DNA from: Cryomorphaceae bacterium
Lineage (GTDB): Bacteria; Bacteroidota; Bacteroidia; Flavobacteriales; Schleiferiaceae
Assembly (NCBI GenBank): GCA_003445735.1
Contig: DMCR01000123.1
Location: 1-5,719, forward strand
Direction: 5' to 3'
Length of the DNA stretch: 5,719 nucleotides
Shown here: piece after piece, positions 1 through 5,719 of the stretch
How the letters are laid out: every line of letters starts with the position of its first letter
Numbering within the stretch: position 1 is the stretch's first letter
The notes under the pieces: generated by a model
Told to the model about the DNA's origin: nothing
What the model saw: only the letters and a program-made list of their open reading frames with translations
Databases searched by the model: none
Made by a program: the position numbers and the translations under genes

Positions 1-2
1 TG

Positions 3-290
3 ATTGGTTTCAGCTTTTTCAATTGGATCACCCCCGTAGGTATGGAATGGCTACTCCTGATAGCAGTTGGAATTTTGACCCAATTCGCCCAAGTCTACAT
101 GACCAAAGCCTACCAAAGCTCCGAGATCAACACTGTCGCTCCATTAAAATATATCGGGGTAATATTCGCTCTTACTTGGGACATCCTACTCTTCGACTTC
201 GTCCCGAACGGAACGATGTTTTTGGGAATCGCCATGGTAGTCGGAGGTGTCGTATTGAACCTTCAGTACAAAGCTAGGCTTGCGAAATAG
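3..290 (+). CDS. EamA/DMT-family membrane transporter, C-terminal fragment (5' end outside window)
   Basis: The reading frame is open from the first complete codon at base 3 to the TAG at 288-290, giving 95 residues; the gene begins upstream of the window, so the in-frame ATG at 42 is an internal methionine. Three hydrophobic stretches are visible: one starting at MEWLLLIAVGILTQ, one around KYIGVIFALTWDILLF, and a last one at FLGIAMVVGGVVLNL, followed by a short basic tail (QYKARLAK). The pattern of a helix ending in QVYMTKAYQ, then a short polar step, a helix, an acidic/polar loop and a final Gly-rich helix fits the second EamA repeat of drug/metabolite transporters, inner-membrane proteins normally of about ten helices. 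The substrate cannot be told from this fragment. The last 17 bases overlap the 3' end of the convergent methyltransferase gene. The membrane-protein call is firm; the EamA call is likely but rests on a third of the protein. Confidence 0.72.
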   Translation: MGFSFFNWITPVGMEWLLLIAVGILTQFAQVYMTKAYQSSEINTVAPLKYIGVIFALTWDILLFDFVPNGTMFLGIAMVVGGVVLNLQYKARLAK

Positions 291-1008
291 CGTACTCGTA
301 TAGTAAGGTAGCACCACTAACAGCCACATTCAGACTTTCCATCTTACTCGCATCTCCCGGCAGCGTAATGGTCGCATCACGCATCTCTTTCAGCATTGGG
401 GATACGCCTTGGCCTTCATTGCCAAGCACTAGAGCTGTTTTTTGGGTCCAATTAAATCCGCGAGCAGGCGTTCCGGCCATGTCCGCAATGACTAATTGGG
501 CCCCAGCCTCTTTCACCTTACTCAAAAACTCTCCTTCGTCCATCGGGTGCACCTTCAAGTGCGCTAACGCACTCATGCTGCTCTGTACCACCTTTGGCGA
601 CCAACAATCAGCCGTACCGGTCAATGTCACCACATTCGTAATCCCATACCACAAGGCCGATCGCAACAGCGTGCCTACGTTGCCGGGGTCCTGCAAGCGA
701 TCCAGCACCAGCACCATGCCCGCCCAATCCAGCTCGTCGGGCTGCGGCACCTGAAACACCGCTAACATGGGCGACGGCGTCTCCAAAAACGTTATACGCT
801 TCATTTCGGCCTCACTAATCCACTCGATGGGTCCAGTGATCTCCTGAGCATCGGCACTGTCCACCACGAAAATATTCTCCGCAACAAGGCCGCTATTGAG
901 GAAATCTGTGACTAACTTCATTCCCTCAGCGACTAATAGCCCGGTCTTTTTTCGGTTCTTTCGAACGGAAAGGCTTCGGATGAGTTTTTCCTGATTTTTG
1001 GTGAGCAC
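274..1008 (-). CDS. SpoU/TrmH-family RNA 2'-O-ribose methyltransferase
   Basis: This is probably an S-adenosylmethionine-dependent enzyme that methylates a ribose 2'-OH in rRNA or tRNA; the target nucleotide cannot be read from the sequence. Numbered from the GTG at 1008, the protein has 244 residues, usual for the family. Residues 1-30 (KNQEKLIRSL, a basic KNRKK run, then LLVAEG) form the SpoU substrate-binding region. The SPOUT knot motifs follow: LDRLQDPGNVGTLLRSA at 102-118, LVLGNEGQGVS at 193-203, and LPGDASKMESLNVAVSG from about 216, ending with LLYEY. The frame extends upstream to an ATG at 1149, but those 47 extra codons lie opposite the tamL signal peptide and look unlike the family, whose members start just before KNQ. 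The GTG at 1008 is therefore preferred, although no ribosome binding site supports it. It is divergent from tamL with abutting start codons and convergent with the transporter at its 3' end. It resembles RlmB/TsnR-type enzymes, but no symbol is assigned. Confidence 0.9.
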   Translation of the reverse strand: MLTKNQEKLIRSLSVRKNRKKTGLLVAEGMKLVTDFLNSGLVAENIFVVDSADAQEITGPIEWISEAEMKRITFLETPSPMLAVFQVPQPDELDWAGMVLVLDRLQDPGNVGTLLRSALWYGITNVVTLTGTADCWSPKVVQSSMSALAHLKVHPMDEGEFLSKVKEAGAQLVIADMAGTPARGFNWTQKTALVLGNEGQGVSPMLKEMRDATITLPGDASKMESLNVAVSGATLLYEYAISQA

Positions 1009-1009
1009 A

Positions 1010-3238
1010 GTGATTGAATTTCGAGCTAAAATACATTCCTTTTCTCGTGCAGCTGTTTTGCTGCTCGCCTTTTCATCGTGTTCCGGGTTGCAACAGGCAA
1101 GCCACACCGAACCCCTACTTATTGAAAACAACATCACAATCAACGGCAAAGCCAGCCAAAGTGACGATGATTACGACATCTTGCGCCAACGACCCAATAA
1201 GGGATGGGCAGGGGTGCGCCTCTTCTTGAGCATGTACGGGGCCGGAGAAAAAATTTCAAATACCGGTGTGGGTAAATGGCTCATGAATATTGGCGAGCCT
1301 CCGGTCTATCTAGATTCCTTATCGCGAGTGCAGAGTGCCTCGCAATTAGGCATACATTATTTCAATCTTGGCTATTTCAACGCTAAAGTCACGAGTTATG
1401 ACGAAGTAAAAGGTCGGAAAGCCAAGGCCTTTTACGACGTCAACACAGGACCAAAATATACCCTAAGCTCCTTCGAGCTACATTCCACCAATCGCTTTAT
1501 CGACTCTGCACTGGCCTATTATCCACCACTTTTCTCTACCGGCGACGGTGTAGTTGCCGAGGATATCGAGCAAGCCCAGCTAGACCTTACGAACTTCCTC
1601 AAAAACAACGGATACTTCAAAGCCCAACTAGGGTGGGTGTATTTCGAATTAGATACTGCCCATGGACCCAAAGAGGTTAACCTCATTGGTGTGGTAGACC
1701 CCTACAGTTTTGGAGGCGATGTGCGTCGCAGAACCTTGACCAGCATTAGAGCTCAACCCACCTATGATTACGGCAACACCACTGTCATAACCGACAGCAC
1801 GCGCACCTCAAATGGTATCGATGTGGTACAAAACGGCCTAAAATTTAGACCCGAATTCATCGATCAACAAATCTTTCTATCGACCGGCGATAGCTACAAC
1901 AGCAGTGCGATCAAAGAAACCTACAAGAACTTAGTTGCTCTCGGGGTCTTTAAAAGTGTAGAGATTGACATTGTCGAATCCGGCGACGACCTCATGGCCA
2001 ACCTAAAACTCACGCCCCTATCTAAGCGCTCGGTCAGCGCAGGTATTGAAGGTTTGGGCAATAATGGCAGCATAGGTCTAGGAGGCCAATTCAGCTGGGA
2101 TAACCGCAACCTGTTCAAAGGGGGTGAAGTACTCCGCCTAAGCCTCGGAGGCTCGGTCACCGAACAACGCAACTCCACCAACACCACCTGGTTATTAGAC
2201 GCTCGCGAACTCAATGCATCTGGGAGTTTGCGCTTTCCAAAGTTTCTATTGCCAACAACATTGCTACCCAAAAAATCTAAATACTGGCAGCCCCGTACTG
2301 AAATTGGACTTAAATCTTCCTTCCAATTCCGTGTAGACGAATTCAACCGAAATGTACTGAGCTCCTATCTCGAGTACCGATGGAAAGTCAGCGGCGCGCA
2401 GTACACCCTGAGCCCATGGAGATTCTCTTTTGTACAGATTGATTTCACCTCCGACAGCACCCTCGCCCCCTTCCTTTTCAACGGTTTCCAAGATTTGGTT
2501 TTCGCACAAAGTGGCTACAGGATGAACAAGACTTGGACCCAAGGCAACACGAGGTACTTCACCGCCGTGGAGCTCGAAACCGGCGGCCATCTTTGGCGCA
2601 GCATGGGACTTACATCCATCAGCGGCGTACCATTGATGCCCTTTGCCAAAGGCTCCGTGGACTTGCGCCTATACCAGCCCTTGGTACACCAGCGCGAGAT
2701 AGCCTTGAGAACATTCCTAGGCCTGTCGCAACACTGGAGCCCCGACCAAAGCTTTATGCCGTTTGAAAAGTCCTTTTTCATGGGCGGGGCGAACGACATG
2801 CGCGGCTGGACCGCCTACCATTTTGGTCCAGGCGCTACCTCCGAAGAACTCTTGCGCACAAGGGGATATTTCGCTGCCGCACCCATCAAATTCGTCGTCA
2901 ATGCCGAATATAGATTCACCATGCACGACGCTTGGAAAGGTGCAGTATTCTTGGATGCGGGGAATATGTGGCTCTACAACCGGTCTTATGGAAATGATTT
3001 AACCGCTGACCAATTAGAGGCTATTTCCAAAGGCACTTTCGGATGGAACTCCTTCTACAAACAATTCGGTCTTAATACAGGTGTTGGGTTCCGATACGAT
3101 TTGGAATTTTTCATCATGCGTGCCGATATCGCCCTGAAGGTCCATCATCCGGGGGCTGTAGACCGATCAAACTGGGTAATTCAAGACCCGAAATGGCACG
3201 ATTTTAACCTAACATTAGGCATAGGATATCCTTTCTAG
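1010..3238 (+). CDS. tamL: TamL: lipoprotein-type Omp85 (TamA/BamA-like) outer-membrane assembly protein
   Basis: The product is an Omp85-superfamily beta-barrel with periplasmic POTRA domains, expected to assist assembly or transport at the outer membrane. An in-frame TGA at 992 limits the start to TTG 998, GTG 1001 or GTG 1010. GTG 1010 is chosen because it gives a compact lipoprotein signal: basic n-region, VLLLAF core, then SSC with the lipidated Cys at about residue 24 of 742. The other starts add 3 or 4 residues. A lipid-anchored TamA-like protein is the TamL form known from Bacteroidota. POTRA-like segments occupy about residues 35-235 (LIENNITING, GYFNAKV, NNGYFKAQLGW) and 275-335 (AIKETYKNLVALGVF before the barrel). 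The barrel starts at about 340 (SVSAGIEGLG) and shows DNRNLFKGGE, the loop-6 motif GGANDMRGW at 592-600 and a C-terminal beta-signal ending GIGYPF. It is intact, with no frameshift. tamB does not follow; fbaB does, after 64 bases. Omp85 membership is very sure; TamL rests on the signal peptide and on similarity recalled from the family. Confidence 0.88.
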   Translation: MIEFRAKIHSFSRAAVLLLAFSSCSGLQQASHTEPLLIENNITINGKASQSDDDYDILRQRPNKGWAGVRLFLSMYGAGEKISNTGVGKWLMNIGEPPVYLDSLSRVQSASQLGIHYFNLGYFNAKVTSYDEVKGRKAKAFYDVNTGPKYTLSSFELHSTNRFIDSALAYYPPLFSTGDGVVAEDIEQAQLDLTNFLKNNGYFKAQLGWVYFELDTAHGPKEVNLIGVVDPYSFGGDVRRRTLTSIRAQPTYDYGNTTVITDSTRTSNGIDVVQNGLKFRPEFIDQQIFLSTGDSYNSSAIKETYKNLVALGVFKSVEIDIVESGDDLMANLKLTPLSKRSVSAGIEGLGNNGSIGLGGQFSWDNRNLFKGGEVLRLSLGGSVTEQRNSTNTTWLLDARELNASGSLRFPKFLLPTTLLPKKSKYWQPRTEIGLKSSFQFRVDEFNRNVLSSYLEYRWKVSGAQYTLSPWRFSFVQIDFTSDSTLAPFLFNGFQDLVFAQSGYRMNKTWTQGNTRYFTAVELETGGHLWRSMGLTSISGVPLMPFAKGSVDLRLYQPLVHQREIALRTFLGLSQHWSPDQSFMPFEKSFFMGGANDMRGWTAYHFGPGATSEELLRTRGYFAAAPIKFVVNAEYRFTMHDAWKGAVFLDAGNMWLYNRSYGNDLTADQLEAISKGTFGWNSFYKQFGLNTGVGFRYDLEFFIMRADIALKVHHPGAVDRSNWVIQDPKWHDFNLTLGIGYPF
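1026..1033 (-). promoter_or_regulatory. Possible -7 promoter element for the methyltransferase gene
   Basis: On the minus strand the octamer TATTTTAG ends 17 bases before the GTG start at 1008. It matches the Bacteroidota -7 consensus TAnnTTTG at five of six fixed positions. No TTG -33 element was seen at a suitable distance. The site lies inside the tamL signal-peptide coding region, because the two genes leave no intergenic space. This is weak support only. Confidence 0.22.
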
Positions 3239-3250
3239 AACTGGGGTTTA

Positions 3251-3277
3251 TTGTTGTGCATTTTTGGCCTATTTTAG
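3251..3277 (+). promoter_or_regulatory. Possible Bacteroidota-type promoter of fbaB
   Basis: The 64-base gap between tamL and fbaB contains a doubled TTG (3251-3256), a possible -33 element, and TATTTTAG at 3270-3277, which matches the -7 consensus TAnnTTTG at five of six fixed positions. The spacer is 16 bases from the first TTG, slightly short for this promoter class. The -7 candidate ends 25 bases before the ATG at 3303, leaving room for a short leader. CATTTTTG at 3259-3266 is a second -7 candidate with one mismatch but has no TTG upstream of it. A separate strong promoter would fit the expression level suggested by the gene's codon use. Confidence 0.35.
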
Positions 3278-3302
3278 CCCGCACAATTAAACACCTATAA
3301 CT

Positions 3303-4373
3303 ATGATGTCCATTGACAAAATTAGAGAGTTGCTAGGAGACCAAGCAGATACGTTGTTAAACCACACCTCAACTGCAATCACCAAAGATTCTTTGGCGAT
3401 CCTTCCATCAGGCAACTTTGTCACGGAATCTTTCACAGAATCTAACCGCAGTATCCAAGTGATGAACTCACTACAGCGTTTGTACGGCACTGGTCGTTTG
3501 GCAAACACTGGATACTTGAGCATCCTACCTATTGACCAAGGTATCGAGCACAGTGCTGGTGCTTCTTTCGCACCTAACCCAATGTTCTTCGATCCTGAGA
3601 ACATCGTTAAGATGGCGGTTGATGCAGGTTGTAATGCGGTAGCTTCTACCTACGGTGTATTGGCCACTGTAGCTCGCAAATGGGCGTATAAAATACCTTT
3701 CGTGGTAAAAATCAACCACAATGAATACTTGAGTGCACCAAACACTTTCTTGCAGAGCCCATACGGTTCGGTAGATGAGGCATGGAGCTTGGGTGCCTGT
3801 GCAGTGGGTGCGACAATCTACTTCGGTCACCCGCAATCTCGTGAAATGATCGAGCAAGTAGCAATGGCCTTCGAAAGAGCGCACGAACTAGGTATGGCAA
3901 CCATCCTTTGGTGCTACACTCGTAACGACGCGTTCAAAGTTGATGGTGTTGATTACCACACTTCTGCAGATTTGTCTTCACAAGCGATCCACCTAGGGGT
4001 AACTATCCAAGCGGATATCATCAAGCAGAAGTTGCCAACCAACAACGGTGGGTACAATGCAACTGGTCACGGTAAGACGCACCCGAAGGTGTACTCTGAA
4101 TTGACTACTGATAACCCAATTGATTTGACACGATACCAAGTCTTAAACAGCTACAATGGTCGTATTGGTGTAATTAACTCTGGTGGTGCATCTACTGGTA
4201 ATAACGCAAATGACTTTAGCGAAGCGGTAGCTACTGCAGTAATCAACAAACGTGCAGGCGGTCAAGGTTTGATACTTGGTCGTAAAGCATTCCAGAAGGA
4301 ATACAAAGACGGTATCGCACTACTTCACGCGGTACAAGATGTCTATTTGAACGACGAAATAACCATCGCATAA
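3303..4373 (+). CDS. fbaB: Class I fructose-bisphosphate aldolase, archaeal/DhnA (FbaB) type
   Basis: This cytoplasmic enzyme of glycolysis and gluconeogenesis reversibly cleaves fructose 1,6-bisphosphate to dihydroxyacetone phosphate and glyceraldehyde 3-phosphate through a Schiff base. The 356-residue protein closely follows E. coli FbaB (about 350 residues) end to end: YGTGRLANTGYLSILPIDQG at 61-80, NAVASTYGVL at 111-120, AVGATIYFG at 167-175, ERAHELGM at 191-198, INSGGAS at 291-297, GLILGRKAF at 322-330 and the ending ITIA. Lys241 in ADIIKQK is the expected Schiff-base lysine and Asp78 in PIDQG an active-site acidic residue, both by alignment from memory. Translation can begin at either of the tandem ATGs at 3303 and 3306; the leader is A/T-rich without a Shine-Dalgarno site. 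Codons favour GGT, CGT, ACT, GCA and CCA/CCT, with no CCC seen, unlike tamL upstream, which suggests high expression. A strong terminator follows. The assignment is secure. Confidence 0.97.
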   Translation: MMSIDKIRELLGDQADTLLNHTSTAITKDSLAILPSGNFVTESFTESNRSIQVMNSLQRLYGTGRLANTGYLSILPIDQGIEHSAGASFAPNPMFFDPENIVKMAVDAGCNAVASTYGVLATVARKWAYKIPFVVKINHNEYLSAPNTFLQSPYGSVDEAWSLGACAVGATIYFGHPQSREMIEQVAMAFERAHELGMATILWCYTRNDAFKVDGVDYHTSADLSSQAIHLGVTIQADIIKQKLPTNNGGYNATGHGKTHPKVYSELTTDNPIDLTRYQVLNSYNGRIGVINSGGASTGNNANDFSEAVATAVINKRAGGQGLILGRKAFQKEYKDGIALLHAVQDVYLNDEITIA

Positions 4374-4396
4374 GCGAGGGATTTTCCGATAAACTC

Positions 4397-4429
4397 AAAG
4401 GGCACTCCTGCAGAAGGAGTGCCCTTTTT
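4397..4429 (+). terminator. Intrinsic terminator after fbaB
   Basis: A perfect inverted repeat pairs 4397-4409 with 4415-4427 (core GGGCACTCCT with AGGAGTGCCC) around a 5-base loop, GCAGA. It runs into five Ts at 4425-4429, the first three of which also pair with AAA on the left arm. It begins 24 bases after the fbaB stop codon and ends 40 bases before the accD start, so it should uncouple the two same-strand genes. The leading A run is short, so minus-strand termination is less likely. Confidence 0.93.
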
Positions 4430-4432
4430 ATC

Positions 4433-4440
4433 TACATTAG
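4433..4440 (+). promoter_or_regulatory. Possible -7 promoter element of accD
   Basis: TACATTAG lies just after the fbaB terminator and ends 29 bases before the accD ATG at 4470. It matches TAnnTTTG at five of six fixed positions and shares the TAnnTTAG form of the candidates at 1026-1033 and 3270-3277. No TTG occurs at a suitable distance upstream, where the terminator hairpin lies. Because of that terminator, accD should need a promoter in this stretch, but this octamer alone is weak evidence. Confidence 0.27.
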
Positions 4441-4469
4441 CAATCTGGAACTTAAATAGAGCAACTTAC

Positions 4470-5315
4470 ATGGGTTGGTTTAAGAGAACAAAAGAGGGGA
4501 TTACTACCGAAACCAAGGACAAGAAAGAAACCCCCGATGGCCTTTGGCACAAGTGTCCGAAATGTAAGGTCATTGTAAGTGTAGAAGACCATATATCAAC
4601 GCTTTGGACGTGCGGCAATTGTGGACACCACGATCGCATTAACGCTGAAGAGTACTTCGAAATACTATTTGACGACGGGGCATTCACAGAATTGGATGTC
4701 AACATGCAAAGTAAGGATCCTCTAAAATTTGAGGATACCAAGCCCTACACGGATCGTTTGAAAGCAGGCCAAAAGAAATCAGGACTGAAGGACGCCATAA
4801 CTACCGGATATGGGATGATGAGCGGTCGTGAAGTTGTGGTCGCTTGTATGAACTTTAATTTCATCGGCGGTTCTATGGGCTCTGTGGTAGGAGAGAAAAT
4901 CTCGCGTGCTATGGATCATAGCCTTAAGACAGGGGCGCCGTTTATAATGATTTCTAAATCAGGTGGCGCTCGTATGATGGAAGCGGCATTTTCTTTGATG
5001 CAGATGGCCAAGACCTCTGCTAAAATCGCCCTGTTGGACGATAAGAAAATCCCATACATCTCTTTCCTTACAGATCCAACGACGGGTGGTGTAACGGCTT
5101 CTTACGCAATGCTCGGTGATATCAACATCGCAGAACCTGGTGCCTTGATCGGGTTTGCTGGACCTCGCGTAGTAAAAGAGACTATTGGTAAAGACTTACC
5201 AGAAGGCTTCCAAACTTCTGAGTTCTTGTTGGAGCACGGCTTCCTAGATTTCATCGTGGAGCGTAAAAATGTCAAAAATAGATTGAGTCAATATTTGAAC
5301 ATGGTCATGAACTAA
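4470..5315 (+). CDS. accD: Acetyl-CoA carboxylase, carboxyltransferase subunit beta
   Basis: AccD pairs with AccA in the cytoplasm to transfer the carboxyl group from carboxybiotin to acetyl-CoA, giving malonyl-CoA, the committed step of fatty-acid synthesis. From the ATG at 4470 the protein has 281 residues and opens MGWFKRTKEGI, as members of this phylum do. The frame stays open to a GTG at 4419, but that codon lies inside the fbaB terminator and the 17 extra residues do not look native. A zinc ribbon is complete: Cys29 and Cys32 (CPKC), then Cys48 and Cys51 (CGNC). The crotonase-like carboxyltransferase domain follows, with EYFEILFDDG at 61-70, FIGGSMGSVVGEKI at 131-144, SKSGGARMMEA at 162-172, TDPTTGGVTASYAMLGDI at 201-218, PGALIGFAGPRV at 223-234 and LPEGFQTSEFLLEHGFLD at 243-260. 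accA is not nearby, as is common. It is probably a single-gene unit bounded by terminators. The assignment is secure. Confidence 0.97.
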   Translation: MGWFKRTKEGITTETKDKKETPDGLWHKCPKCKVIVSVEDHISTLWTCGNCGHHDRINAEEYFEILFDDGAFTELDVNMQSKDPLKFEDTKPYTDRLKAGQKKSGLKDAITTGYGMMSGREVVVACMNFNFIGGSMGSVVGEKISRAMDHSLKTGAPFIMISKSGGARMMEAAFSLMQMAKTSAKIALLDDKKIPYISFLTDPTTGGVTASYAMLGDINIAEPGALIGFAGPRVVKETIGKDLPEGFQTSEFLLEHGFLDFIVERKNVKNRLSQYLNMVMN

Positions 5316-5330
5316 GCTCCAAAGCATTAT

Positions 5331-5365
5331 AAAAAAGGCGTCCGATGGGCGCCTTTTTCTTTTTC
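5331..5365. terminator. Bidirectional intrinsic terminator between accD and the convergent peptidase gene
   Basis: The arms 5332-5343 and 5347-5358 pair over 12 base pairs, including one T-G wobble, around a 3-base GAT loop. The GC core is GGCG with CGCC, flanked by five A-T pairs. Reading plus, it ends in T5 followed by CTTTTT; reading minus, the A6 at 5331-5336 becomes a T6 run. It can therefore end both accD, 16 bases after its stop, and the convergent minus-strand gene, whose stop codon is about 50 bases away. Confidence 0.9.
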
Positions 5366-5413
5366 CTCCCAGCGTTTTGAGGAGTTATTACATCTTTTAC
5401 GGTGTTTGTTCGC

Positions 5414-5719
5414 CTATCTATCTTTCAAAGCACGAGCCTCGCGCATAGGATTACTACTACCGTTACGCTGCCAGCGGCTGGTAGCTTCACGAGAATACAC
5501 ATCAAACTTGTTGGGCTCTTGCAGTGCTGGCCAATAGTTGTCTGAACGATCCGTATCCGCCATTTCCAAAAATGGATCTAGGGTAATTTGAACGACTGGC
5601 TGCTTGAAGTTGAACCACTTAGTAAACTCTTCTTCATTCTTGATCCAGACCTCAGCTGGAATGCGAATAACTTCTTCTTGACCATCCTCCAACGTGAATC
5701 GCAATACCAATGGCATGAT
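5414..5719 (-). CDS. C-terminal fragment of a probable M1-family metallopeptidase (5' end outside window)
   Basis: The minus-strand frame is open to the window edge at 5719 and ends with TAG at 5416-5414, leaving 101 visible residues. The codon before the first visible Met is Ile, so that Met is probably internal. The fragment begins MPLVLRFTLEDGQEEVIRIP, then has EVWIKNEEEFTKWF, then VVQITLDPFLEMADTDRSDNYWP, and finishes with a basic, Arg-rich tail. A strand-rich segment (polar DG turn, RIPAEVW) followed by LDP-x-x-E-x-AD-x-D-x-x-x-NYWP matches the C-terminal end of M1 aminopeptidase-like proteins of Bacteroidota as I recall them. The catalytic HExxH...E region would lie upstream, outside the window, so activity and localisation cannot be judged. 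It is convergent with accD across 98 bases holding a shared terminator. If the M1 call is wrong, the fragment is an unidentified C-terminus. Confidence 0.72.
   Translation of the reverse strand: MMPLVLRFTLEDGQEEVIRIPAEVWIKNEEEFTKWFNFKQPVVQITLDPFLEMADTDRSDNYWPALQEPNKFDVYSREATSRWQRNGSSNPMREARALKDR

Noticed and set aside
950..971. Imperfect hairpin (TTTCGGTTC with GAACGGAAA, loop TTTC) just upstream of tamL
   Set aside because: It has one mismatch and no T run directly after it, and it falls in the methyltransferase codons for a Lys/Arg-rich stretch, which explain the repeated bases.
993..1000. GATTTTTG as a -7 promoter element for tamL
   Set aside because: It would put the transcript start at or within a few bases of the candidate start codons, and no TTG -33 element lies upstream; too weak to annotate.
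1009..1149. Longer N-terminus of the methyltransferase starting at the ATG at 1149
   Set aside because: The 47 additional residues are unlike the family's N-terminus and lie entirely opposite the tamL signal peptide and mature N-terminus; family members begin just before the KNQ-KLI region.
1921..2926. Minus-strand open frames of 69-141 codons opposite tamL
   Set aside because: They overlap one another and a well-supported Omp85 gene, and their products resemble no family; they are antisense shadows of the tamL reading frame.
3239..3302. Terminator between tamL and fbaB
   Set aside because: Only a three-base GGC/GCC pairing around the possible -7 element is visible, with no stable stem or T run.
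4419..4469. Earlier accD start at GTG 4419
   Set aside because: The codon lies in the right arm of the fbaB terminator hairpin, and the extra residues do not match AccD; MGWFKR at 4470 is the recognisable start.

Overview
This window looks like ordinary chromosomal housekeeping DNA from a member of the Bacteroidota, probably of the Flavobacteriales type. The evidence is an outer-membrane Omp85 protein that carries a lipoprotein signal (the TamL form known from Bacteroidota), an AccD and an M1-peptidase C-terminus that read like those of this phylum, and start codons without clear Shine-Dalgarno sequences. No mobile element, CRISPR array, tRNA or rRNA was seen, and nothing suggests recent transfer. 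All family assignments come from reading the translated sequence; no database search was run.

Left part (1-3238): the 3' end of a plus-strand EamA/DMT-type membrane transporter runs convergently into a minus-strand SpoU/TrmH-family RNA 2'-O-methyltransferase, and the two tails overlap by 17 bases. The methyltransferase is in turn divergent from tamL, a large plus-strand gene for an Omp85-family outer-membrane protein. The two 5' ends meet at about 998-1010 with essentially no intergenic DNA, and neither gene has a suitable ATG. tamB, the partner I recall beside tamL in Flavobacterium, is not next to it here.

Middle part (3239-4470): a 64-base gap leads to fbaB, an archaeal-type class I fructose-bisphosphate aldolase whose codon use differs visibly from tamL and suggests high expression. 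A strong intrinsic terminator follows it.

Right part (4470-5719): accD, the carboxyltransferase beta subunit of acetyl-CoA carboxylase with an intact four-cysteine zinc ribbon, ends in a hairpin that can terminate transcription from either side. Beyond it, on the minus strand, lies the C-terminal end of a protein that looks like an M1-family metallopeptidase and runs off the window edge.

The genes do not form one pathway. They cover membrane transport, RNA modification, outer-membrane biogenesis, glycolysis/gluconeogenesis, fatty-acid synthesis and peptide turnover. The strand changes and terminators suggest mostly single-gene transcription units. I found no convincing sign of a previously undescribed system; the most interesting points are the abutting divergent starts at the methyltransferase/tamL junction and the absence of tamB beside tamL.
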